NCBI GenBank assembly: GCA_964492735.1
Contig: CAZBLE010000013.1
Span: 1 to 30,032, forward strand
Reading direction: 5' to 3'
DNA: 30,032 nucleotides
DNA from: CALKUP01 sp964492735
Lineage (GTDB): Bacteria; Patescibacteriota; Patescibacteriia; UBA9570; XYC2-FULL-38-9
Shown: piece after piece, positions 22,956-30,032 of the stretch
Layout: each line of letters opens with the position of its first letter
Numbering within the stretch: the stretch's first letter is position 1
The notes under the pieces: generated by a model
The model's input: the letters and a program-made list of their open reading frames with translations, nothing else
Told to the model about the DNA's origin: nothing
The model's database searches: none
Translations under genes and position numbers: made by a program

Positions 22956-23072
22956 TGAAATCCCCAGTCGTGTTGGATGGAAGTTGAAAGGTGCAGTTCC
23001 TGAATACCTATTCAAGAACATGTCAGGGGTTTCCTGACTGGCTATCATCGGACATTATTTTATTTTTGTCAA
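22956..23072 (-). promoter_or_regulatory. Promoter and two-hairpin leader of the GC-rich lipoprotein gene
   Basis: Reading leftward: TTGACA (23067-23072), 17-bp spacer, GATGAT (23044-23049). The leader of about 85 bases holds two stems: GTCAGG/CCTGAC (23022-23038), and GTTC-TGAAT paired with ATTCA-GAAC (22996-23019, one mismatch). The Shine-Dalgarno GGGGA follows (22961-22965). A long structured leader is exceptional in this window and could control translation. Confidence 0.55.
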
Positions 23073-23114
23073 TAAAAAAACGGGAACAGTCGATTGCAAC
23101 AGAACAGGCGAGTG

Positions 23115-23912
23115 CTATTGGTATGCGGCAAATTCAGTACAACCTTTTTTCACTAAATTATCTGCAACGTCGTATTTATATTTTTTCGTCCATGTCCCAA
23201 TGCGTTCTTTGAGTAGTGTGTCTTGCAAGTCGCTGTTATAGGCCGCTGCAATTTCAGCAGCGAAGATTGTTCCGCGCTCGCTGTCGCTTTGTACACTCTT
23301 ACTAAAGCCGTGTCCGACATAATCAACCGACACCACAGATCGATCTTTCACGATGTCTTTATTAAACACAGTATTTGCGTAGCCAATCAGCTTTTCTTTG
23401 CGGCCTTCATCACCAAAAATAGTGACGGAGTCGTAAGAGGTTTTTTTGCTATCCACAAGCGCTTTACTGTTTTCAATATTTTGCCACGTAGTAATTGCGC
23501 ATTCTTCTTTATAAAAATGAACACCCGTTTTTTGTAATCCAGCAATATCTGCATACTCATCAAATCCGCGATAAAGCGCTTCTGCTTCAGATAGATTTTT
23601 ATCATCAGTATATGAACCAGTAAATACAACAGCAACAACATTATTTGTTTCATTGTTCACATACGCAACAGCCTTTTTAATATACTCTTCATATGACTCA
23701 TTGCCCAAGACAGGTGTGCCATATCCAGGAACAATCACAATCCGCTTCGCGCCTTTATCAAATTTCTTATCAACAACGTGCGCCATTGATTTTACTTTGG
23801 TTTTTAGTTCCGCCTTTGAATTAAAAGAATCTGGCAAAGCATCTTTTACGCTACAGCCAGGCAATAGCAGTAGGGCAGCAAAGAGCGTTGTCCCAAAAAG
23901 AAATGATTTCAT
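23115..23912 (-). CDS. DUF218/YdcF-like lipoprotein
   Basis: A 265-residue protein. MKSFLFGTTLFAALLLLPGC is a lipoprotein signal peptide with lipobox LPGC. The body follows the DUF218 (YdcF/SanA/ElyC) pattern: a VIVPGYGTP strand and turn, VVFTGSYTDDKNLSEAEAL, an ECAITTWQNIENSKAL helix, and VTIFGDE. Family members are linked to envelope and peptidoglycan-precursor functions; the reaction is not established. It lies 10 bases after the pseudo-PP2C/propeller gene and is probably the second gene of that operon, in line with an envelope role. Confidence 0.75.
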   Translation of the reverse strand: MKSFLFGTTLFAALLLLPGCSVKDALPDSFNSKAELKTKVKSMAHVVDKKFDKGAKRIVIVPGYGTPVLGNESYEEYIKKAVAYVNNETNNVVAVVFTGSYTDDKNLSEAEALYRGFDEYADIAGLQKTGVHFYKEECAITTWQNIENSKALVDSKKTSYDSVTIFGDEGRKEKLIGYANTVFNKDIVKDRSVVSVDYVGHGFSKSVQSDSERGTIFAAEIAAAYNSDLQDTLLKERIGTWTKKYKYDVADNLVKKGCTEFAAYQ

Positions 23913-23922
23913 AACGAATGCG

Positions 23923-26334
23923 TTATTGAATTGTCACTTGATAGACTTTTCCGGTCTCTGTTAAGACGTAGATTTTTTTGTTTGGCTCGTCAACAACAAT
24001 GTCAGTCATGCCTTCAAATGAGTTTGATGTATATTGATTTACCAGTTCACCAGTTTTCTTGAAGACAACGACACGTTTATTATCACGATCAGCAATGTAC
24101 AGGTTTGTTGCATTTTCATCTGTTGCAATACTCACGCCGCTTGATAACGCTGGATCAACAGTTGCGAGAGAGAAGTCTGATTTCTTTCCGCCTTCAAATT
24201 TTGAAACAGAACCATTGTTGTTCAAGACGTAGACTGCGCCATCGATTGCCATTGAAACACCGTCACGAACAGACGCACTTGAATCTGTTAGCCAATTTTC
24301 ACCACCTTGGAAGACATCACCATTTTTTCGATTACGAACAATTTGATTTAAACCAGCATCTAATGTGTAGACACGATTACCAAACACAGTGAGGTCAACA
24401 AGTGATTGTGGGTCGGTTGTAAATGAGAGGTTTGCGTTTGTAATTGTTTCTGTCACAGGGTTAAAGGTGCTGACAACATTGTTGCTAATAACCATCCCAG
24501 TACCAGGAGACGCTTTACTTGCAGCAACATAGGCACTACTTGATGCATTACTAATCGCTGTAGTTACTTCATTATTTTCAAGGTTACCGCGATAGACAGA
24601 ACCATTGTTTGCATCAAAGGCATAGAGCGATGCACCAAGAAGCATTATTTGTTTCACGCGAATGGCTGAGTTAATACTGCCATAATCAATCACCGGTTGG
24701 AGCTCGCCAATATCTGAAACTTTATTACTTTTTTGCAATTCACTTGCAATGACTTTTTCAATTTCTTCGCCACGTTCTTTATAGACCTTTGAGTCTTTTG
24801 GAATTGTCGCAAGCAATGCCTTGGCTTCAGCATATTTTGTGCGACTGTCGCCATTGAGTAGTTCAGCTGCTTTTCCTTCGTTGATTTTTACATCAACTTT
24901 ATTCATGATTTCTGCATATTGGTCTGAGTTGCTGCTAGAACCGTTCGAAAGACTTTTTGTGACAACAGACTGACTAAAAATAACGAATACAACAACCGCG
25001 AGTGTCACAAATATTTTTTGTAATAGGCTCAAGCGACCAAACCAACGCATCAGCGCTGTTATGCTGCGGACAATGGCTTCACGAACACTTGCCCAGTTCA
25101 TTCCAGATAATCCACCAGAACGCCGTGCAGTGCTGCTGTAGCTATTATTTGATTGTTTACCGCGGGCACGTTGAATAAGCTGTAAGATAAATCCCCATAG
25201 AGCAACGAGTTCTCGAGATACAAATGTCAGTCCGGCCATTGCGAATACACCGAGTTGCTTCACAAATCCACCAATTTTGTTTCCAATACTGTCTGATGAT
25301 ACGGATTGAGATCCATATGAATTTCCAACAGCAGCGCGTGGACGTTCTTTTGTTGCAAGAACATCATCGCGTTCAAAACGATCTTGCGCAGCTGCAGTAT
25401 TTTCTCGCGCACTTTTTTTCTCACTTGCAGATCCACCAACAACTCCTTGTGCATATTCCATCATTGATTTTTTCAATGTTGGCCAGACAGAAGAGGTGAG
25501 GAGTTCAGCAGTTTCTTGTTCGCGATTCATCAATGAAGACATTGAGTCAGCAGGTAAGCGGCCAGTTTCAGAGCGTTCTGTCGCAAGCGGTTGCGTTGCT
25601 GCGCGAGGGGCTTCAATCGGGCTTTCACTTGCAACGCCAGCAGCAAATGATGGTCGTTTGGCTTCAGTGCTGCGCATTAAGATGCCAGCAAAATTACGAT
25701 CATGTGTATCAACAGACAAAAGTGTTTGAAATTCAGTAATAGCATCAAGCGCTTCATCAGACTCAAGAATGCGACGGACAGTTTCACGACTCAAGTAGTC
25801 CATCATTGCATCTGTTCCAAAAAAGACAGAGCCACCAGCCGGAAGTTGTCCACTAATAACGTTTCCAAAAAATTTCAATGGGTTGAGTTCCGCGATGCGT
25901 GAATCTGGCTCAATGATATCAATCAATTGTTTTTTGACGCTCAACAAACCAAGGATCGCGCCAGAGTGTGTAAATACTAAATCAGACTCATGGTGAATAA
26001 CACCAAAAATTGCGTTACAACTCTTGAGCCAATCTTCACCAACCTCGCCAACGATTGTGGCAATTTGTTCATTCAAGCGATGGAGTGCGTGTTCAAATGC
26101 CGCTTCAATTTCAAATTGCTCTGATGCGTAGTATGCGTCTGTTAAATGAGAGAGCATCAAGTCAATGATGTGCTCATTGTTTTCGTTGACGGAATCCAGT
26201 TCAATAACAGCAAACAATTTCCCCAGATTTTTTTCCTCTAAAGGGGTTGGGGTTGCTTCAAATAATCGTACTGTCGAACGGCCGTCGGTTTTAACGACAC
26301 GTAAAAAAAGTGTCTCGAGAGTGCTTGCATTCAT
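23923..26334 (-). CDS. Membrane protein with degenerate PP2C-like domain and extracytoplasmic beta-propeller
   Basis: 803 residues. The N-terminal part (about 1-235) has the PP2C fold pattern, but metal-binding motifs are lost: LFAVIELDSV replaces the usual DG-GG and THSGAILGLL replaces GDSR. It is probably a pseudo-phosphatase. A disordered Ser/Glu-rich linker follows (about 240-350), a hydrophobic helix near 370-390 and a clear membrane helix at about 435-458. Then come a helical stalk and an NHL/WD-like beta-propeller (about 555-803, repeats such as GASLYAFDANNGSVYRG). It could pass a signal across the membrane without catalysis. It is divergent from the winged-helix gene, with promoters in the shared 56-bp gap. 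Confidence 0.7.
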   Translation of the reverse strand: MNASTLETLFLRVVKTDGRSTVRLFEATPTPLEEKNLGKLFAVIELDSVNENNEHIIDLMLSHLTDAYYASEQFEIEAAFEHALHRLNEQIATIVGEVGEDWLKSCNAIFGVIHHESDLVFTHSGAILGLLSVKKQLIDIIEPDSRIAELNPLKFFGNVISGQLPAGGSVFFGTDAMMDYLSRETVRRILESDEALDAITEFQTLLSVDTHDRNFAGILMRSTEAKRPSFAAGVASESPIEAPRAATQPLATERSETGRLPADSMSSLMNREQETAELLTSSVWPTLKKSMMEYAQGVVGGSASEKKSARENTAAAQDRFERDDVLATKERPRAAVGNSYGSQSVSSDSIGNKIGGFVKQLGVFAMAGLTFVSRELVALWGFILQLIQRARGKQSNNSYSSTARRSGGLSGMNWASVREAIVRSITALMRWFGRLSLLQKIFVTLAVVVFVIFSQSVVTKSLSNGSSSNSDQYAEIMNKVDVKINEGKAAELLNGDSRTKYAEAKALLATIPKDSKVYKERGEEIEKVIASELQKSNKVSDIGELQPVIDYGSINSAIRVKQIMLLGASLYAFDANNGSVYRGNLENNEVTTAISNASSSAYVAASKASPGTGMVISNNVVSTFNPVTETITNANLSFTTDPQSLVDLTVFGNRVYTLDAGLNQIVRNRKNGDVFQGGENWLTDSSASVRDGVSMAIDGAVYVLNNNGSVSKFEGGKKSDFSLATVDPALSSGVSIATDENATNLYIADRDNKRVVVFKKTGELVNQYTSNSFEGMTDIVVDEPNKKIYVLTETGKVYQVTIQ

Positions 26335-26340
26335 GGACTA

Positions 26341-26381
26341 TTTATACAATAATTGAACAAAATCGACAAGCGGTGTATACT
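26341..26381. promoter_or_regulatory. Overlapping divergent promoters
   Basis: Rightward: TTGAAC (26353-26358), 17-bp spacer, TATACT (26376-26381), ATG at 26391. Leftward: TTGTCG (complement of 26364-26369), 17-bp spacer, TATAAA (complement of 26341-26346), ATG at 26334. The two sites interlock and both messages would be leaderless. Two polymerases could not bind at once, and the winged-helix product next door could act here. Confidence 0.7.
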
Positions 26382-26390
26382 CTCAATCGT

Positions 26391-26972
26391 ATGTTAGAAG
26401 AACTCTTTGGATCCCGAACCCGTGTGAAGCTTCTCCGGCTGTTTTTTACCCAGCCGCAAGAGCACTATTTTGTCCGTGAGCTGACTCGTGTTATTGATGA
26501 GCAGATTAACTCTGTCCGTCGCGAGCTGCAGAACCTTGAGGAAATTGGGCTATTAACCTCCTCAATCGACCAAAAGAAGAAATACTTCACACTCAACCCA
26601 GATTTTCCATTGCTCCATGAGCTGCAGGCGGTGATCATGAAAACACGCCTTGTCACAGAGCAGCAATTTGTTGAATCAATTCGTGGACTTGGGCCGATGG
26701 ACTATTTTTCATTGATGGGTCATTTTGTGCAAGATCAAGATGCGCCAACAGATATTTTCATCATCGGTGTTGTCAGTAAAACACGCCTCCAAAAACTCTT
26801 ACAGCAATTTGAAGAAATGTTTGGAAAGCAACTGCGCTACACAGTTTTCTCAAAAGAAGAATATGATTATCGGAAAGATGTTACAGATCGATTTTTGGCA
26901 GACCTATTTAACCGTCGCAAAATGGTGATGGTAAATAAACTAGAAGATGTTATAGAGAGTCCAACAGAATAA
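26391..26972 (+). CDS. Winged-helix transcriptional regulator (CPR type)
   Basis: 193 residues from the ATG at 26391, placed by the promoter just upstream. The N-terminal winged helix (about 1-75) starts LEELFGSRTRVKLLRLFF, with a recognition helix in INSVRRELQNLEEIGLL and wing KKYFTLNP. The C-terminal part (about 90-190) is alpha/beta and may be a degenerate nucleotidyltransferase-like domain (DIFIIGVV strand). This architecture is frequent in CPR genomes. It probably controls the divergent envelope genes and its own operon; regulation is inferred from position. Confidence 0.75.
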   Translation: MLEELFGSRTRVKLLRLFFTQPQEHYFVRELTRVIDEQINSVRRELQNLEEIGLLTSSIDQKKKYFTLNPDFPLLHELQAVIMKTRLVTEQQFVESIRGLGPMDYFSLMGHFVQDQDAPTDIFIIGVVSKTRLQKLLQQFEEMFGKQLRYTVFSKEEYDYRKDVTDRFLADLFNRRKMVMVNKLEDVIESPTE

Positions 26973-26985
26973 ATAATATATATCT

Positions 26986-27453
26986 ATGGAATCAAAAGAA
27001 ACAAAAACGGAAAAAAATATTCATCATCATTTAGCACTTGTGTCTCGTGTGAACATGTTTTTTAGTATTGGCGCGTTTGTGATCGTGTTATTACTCGCTG
27101 CGTGGATGCTGCTCTCTGGTCAAGTAAGTGGAAAAGGGTTGGTTCAAGGCTTAAAAGGCAAGACAGAAGCGGTGAGTGAGCGTGCTGCGGTTGTGAATAC
27201 ACCCGACGAAGCGCAAATTGATGAAACCTACCGCACAGAGCTCAATGCATTACTGAAAGAGTATAATTTTGATGACAGCTCAGTTGCAGAACAAAAGTTA
27301 TTTGCCGCACTGGAACTGCGCGCGCCAGCAGAGTTAAAAGATATGCAGCTCGAAATTGTATTAGCATTGCGTGAAGCGCAAGGAGGAAAATTTAGTGAAG
27401 CGCAACAACGCATCGCTGATGTGAAAAAAGACCATGCGTGGTTACAAAACTAA
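26986..27453 (+). CDS. Single-pass membrane protein
   Basis: 155 residues, not recognised. A cytoplasmic N-terminal tail (about 1-26, with a His run), one membrane helix (about 27-46), then a helical extracytoplasmic part (about 75-155) whose pattern of paired amphipathic helices, with Ala-rich turns, resembles a TPR-like fold (LFAALELRAPAELKDMQLEI, then ALREAQGGKFSEAQQRI). It starts 13 bases after the winged-helix stop and its end overlaps the next gene by 20 bases, so it is part of one operon. It is probably a component of an envelope complex. Confidence 0.6.
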   Translation: MESKETKTEKNIHHHLALVSRVNMFFSIGAFVIVLLLAAWMLLSGQVSGKGLVQGLKGKTEAVSERAAVVNTPDEAQIDETYRTELNALLKEYNFDDSSVAEQKLFAALELRAPAELKDMQLEIVLALREAQGGKFSEAQQRIADVKKDHAWLQN

Positions 27454-28591
27454 TCTCTTTATTATAGGAGCATTGGCTGTCGGTGTCTTTTTTTTGATAT
27501 GGGGATTGAATCGTGCTGATAGCGCGAGTGTCTTTCGGTCTCGTGCCAATAAGGGGAATGCAGATACAGCAGTGACTGTGGCAGATATTCCAAAGAATAT
27601 ACTGCTTACTCCTTTGCAAAAGGAAGGACATGAAATTGCCGCGATTGTTGGTGATGAAATTCACGTCTTGTTGCCAGACCCGAAAGCACCTCAGCCAGTG
27701 ACAGCGGTGATTGATGCAGTTGCTCCACAAGCGCTTACCTGGATGGGTGATGATCTGTATTGGGTAGAAAAGCGCGTCGTAAAAGAATCAAACTCTCGTC
27801 GGTCAGAAAATAGTTACGTGCTCGTTGAAGGAGTGTTTGGTGCGGCCGGATCAGATGGACGGGCGGTGATAGAAAAACATGATGTGTATCGTTCTGAAAA
27901 AAAGATTAGCGAGCTGGCAGCAAGTAACACAGGTCAACTACTCAGTTTTGTTGAAGGCGAGGGAAGTGAGCAGCAGCTGTTTGTCTTCGCGCAAAAAACT
28001 GGTGAGGTGCAGCGTATTGCCCAAGATCCAGTGAGTGTTGCGTGGTCACCAAATAGAGCGGCCTTGGTTGTTGCAAGTGAGCAGTCACCGCGACCAAAGA
28101 CAACATTTTTTGAACTATCGAGTAATGGTGAGATCAAAACACGCATCGACTTACCAGAGCAGTTTGGTGGGTACGGCCTTGTGTTTATTAATGAAGCAAC
28201 TGTCGGAGGATTGGTGTGGTCTACAGATACAAGTGCACAAACACTCATGCAAACTGTTGACTTGCGTTCAAATAGCGTGACAGAAGTGGGTCCAGTTGCC
28301 GACAATAGTGATGCGCGTCCAACAAAGCCGGGTGCGGTTGCGTATCCAAAAATGCAAATCGTTATTGAAGGCAAAAGCGTGTTGATTACAGTTCCTGATC
28401 GAGTGAATAGTATCTATTTGATTGAATCAAAAGAACAGCTGTTTTTACGTGTTGGGGAACAGCCTATTGGAATACTCAATGAAGACAGTGTATTGGTACA
28501 ACGTGATTTTGATCTCTTTTCAGTAGCGCTAAAGTCTGGTATACAAACTACAGTCGTTAGTGATATTTCAGCGGCCGCATTACGCAAATAG
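27434..28591 (+). CDS. Membrane-anchored TolB-like beta-propeller protein
   Basis: 385 residues. A short cytoplasmic tail and one membrane helix (about 6-24) precede a beta-rich extracytoplasmic domain (about 55-380). Repeated strand-turn patterns such as PQALTWMGDDLYWVEK, VSVAWSPNRAALVVASE and FINEATVGGLVWS are typical of TolB/WD40-like propellers. No catalytic motif is seen, so it is probably a binding platform. It overlaps the preceding gene by 20 bases. Together with the propeller protein encoded at 23923-26334, this locus carries two membrane propellers facing outward. Confidence 0.65.
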   Translation: MRGYKTNLFIIGALAVGVFFLIWGLNRADSASVFRSRANKGNADTAVTVADIPKNILLTPLQKEGHEIAAIVGDEIHVLLPDPKAPQPVTAVIDAVAPQALTWMGDDLYWVEKRVVKESNSRRSENSYVLVEGVFGAAGSDGRAVIEKHDVYRSEKKISELAASNTGQLLSFVEGEGSEQQLFVFAQKTGEVQRIAQDPVSVAWSPNRAALVVASEQSPRPKTTFFELSSNGEIKTRIDLPEQFGGYGLVFINEATVGGLVWSTDTSAQTLMQTVDLRSNSVTEVGPVADNSDARPTKPGAVAYPKMQIVIEGKSVLITVPDRVNSIYLIESKEQLFLRVGEQPIGILNEDSVLVQRDFDLFSVALKSGIQTTVVSDISAAALRK

Positions 28592-28592
28592 T

Positions 28593-29357
28593 ATGATTTT
28601 ATTGAAACGTCTCATCCCAATTATCGCAGGTCTCGTGTTTGTGTATTGCAGTGCGCAATTATTGTTATATCCAGGGGAGTGGCAGCGACTTGCAACAGTG
28701 ATGATTGTCGTCGGCTTCGCGTCTTTATGGCATTTATTGAAGTGGGAGTTGTTATCACTTGAAGCATGGTGGCAAGCAATTCCAGCGATTTTATGGATTG
28801 CGAGTGGATACGGGTTTTTCTTGTTTGCGGATAGTTCATTGTTTCAGTGGTCGCTTGTGATTGGACTTCCAGTTGTTTTTGGTTTGTACTTAGAAACTAT
28901 TTTTACCTACCGATATCAGCCGCAAAAATACACCAATCTCTTGTTACCAAAGTTTTCGCAATATCTGATTATTTTGAGTAGCTTTTTTACCTTCGCATTT
29001 TTATTCGCACTTGTGTTGATTAACAGTATCCCACTCTGGGCGTTGTTTGTGATTGCGTTCTTGTACGGCGTCCTTGGAACAGCGCACGTGATGCGTGGTT
29101 TCCATTTATTAGAGCGTGAACAAATGGGATTGATTTTTTGGATGGGTCTATTGTGCGTGCAACTGGCGGGTGTGATCTATTTTCTGCCAACGAACTATAT
29201 TGTGGCCGGTGGGGTGTTTGGTGCCTTTTTTTACGCCGTTCCAAGCATTATCGTGATGCAATTACGTGATTCAGTGGACAAAAAAGCAATTTTTCAGTAT
29301 ACTCTCGTGACTCTTTGCGCGTTGTTTCTGATTTTTTTGACCGCACAATGGGTATAA
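28593..29357 (+). CDS. Polytopic membrane protein
   Basis: 254 residues from the ATG at 28593, one base after the preceding stop. Seven to eight hydrophobic helices, nearly without loops; some loops carry conserved-looking charged or aromatic residues (YRYQPQKY near the middle, HLLEREQ later). No family recognised. The operon context suggests it is the membrane core that works with the anchored propeller and protease-like proteins. Confidence 0.6.
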   Translation: MILLKRLIPIIAGLVFVYCSAQLLLYPGEWQRLATVMIVVGFASLWHLLKWELLSLEAWWQAIPAILWIASGYGFFLFADSSLFQWSLVIGLPVVFGLYLETIFTYRYQPQKYTNLLLPKFSQYLIILSSFFTFAFLFALVLINSIPLWALFVIAFLYGVLGTAHVMRGFHLLEREQMGLIFWMGLLCVQLAGVIYFLPTNYIVAGGVFGAFFYAVPSIIVMQLRDSVDKKAIFQYTLVTLCALFLIFLTAQWV

Positions 29358-29388
29358 ATTAGCCTGTATTCTCAATTGATTATTTTTT

Positions 29389-30032
29389 ATGAAGCAAGAA
29401 ATTGTTCCAACGTCACCAAAGTCTGAATATCGTATTGCTGCTGACAATGCACGCAAAAATGGATCAGGTCCGTCTCGTGTATTTGTGCTTATTCTACTCA
29501 GCATGGTGTTTGGTCTTGGAGCAGGAATGGCTGGTTTTTTAATTGCAGTGAATGTGCCATCTGATTGGCCAGTGATTGGAAAATTAAATGTGATTGATTA
29601 TTTGCAAACTGAACGAGACCGTACATTGCTTTCTGTGAAAGGTAGTGAGAAGTCATTGATCCAAGAAGCGCCACAAGTACTGTCTGAAATCGCGGCTGTG
29701 TACTCACAATCACCAGATGTAACAAAGGGCTCAACATTTGTTGGAAACGCAGTTGCAGCGACAACAGATGGTTGGCTCGTTGTTGCGACTTCTATTTTGC
29801 CAGCAGCTGACAATGTTGATGCGCAAAAAGAATTTCGTGTGATTTTGACGAATGGTGAAAGTTACGAAATTAAAAAACGACTGGATGATGGATTTTCAGG
29901 TGTTTCGTATATTCAAATTAACGCATCCAATTTAGATGTTGCGACTTTTTCTGGTAGTACAACTGTGTCTGTCGGGCAGCTCCTTAGTGTGATTGAAAAA
30001 CAGTTAGGATCATATGTTGTGTATGAACGGCG
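29389..30032 (+). CDS. Trypsin-like (HtrA-type) protein, probably inactive, cut by window end
   Basis: 214 codons visible from the ATG at 29389, open at the right edge. A cytoplasmic tail of about 30 residues is followed by a membrane helix (about 31-53), then an extracytoplasmic domain. GSTFVGNAVAATTDGWLVVATSIL matches the HtrA line in which a Gly-rich strand leads to TNAHV, but the catalytic His is absent (ATS instead of NAH). NLDVATF sits where DLAVLK is expected. The protein is thus likely a pseudo-protease. The Ser site and any PDZ domain lie outside the window. The gap to the preceding gene is 31 bases. Confidence 0.65.
   Translation, partial: MKQEIVPTSPKSEYRIAADNARKNGSGPSRVFVLILLSMVFGLGAGMAGFLIAVNVPSDWPVIGKLNVIDYLQTERDRTLLSVKGSEKSLIQEAPQVLSEIAAVYSQSPDVTKGSTFVGNAVAATTDGWLVVATSILPAADNVDAQKEFRVILTNGESYEIKKRLDDGFSGVSYIQINASNLDVATFSGSTTVSVGQLLSVIEKQLGSYVVYER

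Noticed and set aside
22218..23037. Rightward open frames over the GC-rich lipoprotein gene
   Set aside because: They are mirror frames caused by the high G/C content; the leftward frame has a signal peptide, Shine-Dalgarno site, promoter and terminator.
1..30032. CRISPR array or Cas genes
   Set aside because: No regularly spaced direct repeats and no Cas-like protein were seen.
1..30032. Recoded TGA (as in Gracilibacteria or Absconditabacteria)
   Set aside because: TGA ends several well-defined genes (for example the helicase, the methyltransferase at 19540 and the uridine kinase) and no gene needs read-through of TGA.

Overview
The window looks like chromosome from a member of the Candidate Phyla Radiation (Patescibacteria), most likely a Parcubacteria-type lineage. 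This is inferred from the gene content: short hypothetical proteins, a winged-helix/envelope-protein cluster, an O-antigen ligase/methyltransferase set and a Pif1-like helicase. It also fits a striking number of genes whose -10 box lies only 6-10 bases before the ATG. TGA is used as a normal stop, so the recoded Gracilibacteria/Absconditabacteria do not fit. A run of 100 Ns (21111-21210) shows that this is a scaffold.

Region 1 (1-9146) is accessory DNA and probably one arm of an integrated element. It opens with the last 31 codons of a tyrosine recombinase. Next come a 412-aa protein with a HEPN-type RNxxxH motif, a zinc-ribbon membrane protein, and about 600 bases of noncoding DNA rich in small inverted repeats. 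A ribbon-helix-helix protein and a complete tyrosine recombinase follow. A translationally coupled pair encodes a PD-(D/E)XK nuclease (HsdR_N type) and a four-helix membrane protein. A coupled operon encodes a membrane-anchored amidotransferase-like protein, a zinc ribbon-SRPBCC fusion and a uridine-kinase-like protein, and ends in the remnant of a second kinase copy. A converging pair encodes an SGNH hydrolase and another P-loop kinase. The region ends exactly at the 3' half of a tRNA-Thr(GGT) gene with no 5' half, the usual scar of an element integrated into a tRNA gene.

Region 2 (9148-17620) carries single genes and small units: two DUF1801 proteins, a methyltransferase with a tiny upstream reading frame, an 890-aa PHP-ATPase fusion (TrlF-like, a candidate defence gene), a SOUL haem-binding protein broken by a frameshift at an A7 run, an ACT-domain regulator with a perfect 18-bp palindrome at its start, a Pif1-like helicase and a cold shock protein.

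Region 3 (17734-22267) is one tightly packed operon: heavy-metal P-type ATPase, methyltransferase, O-antigen ligase-type membrane protein (split by the gap) and a short MscS channel. These are envelope and ion-homeostasis functions.

Region 4 (22380-30032) is an envelope cluster. Leftward run a lipoprotein, a DUF218 lipoprotein and a pseudo-PP2C/beta-propeller membrane protein. Rightward, from an overlapping divergent promoter, run a winged-helix regulator, a one-helix membrane protein, a TolB-like propeller protein, a polytopic membrane protein and a degenerate HtrA-like protease that runs off the end.

Three genes (14733-15077, 17046-17312, 22380-22955) stand out from everything around them. 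They are richer in G/C, have classical Shine-Dalgarno sites 4-5 bases before the ATG, and each is followed by its own terminator. Their neighbours look leaderless. They look like self-contained single-gene units of different origin or expression class.
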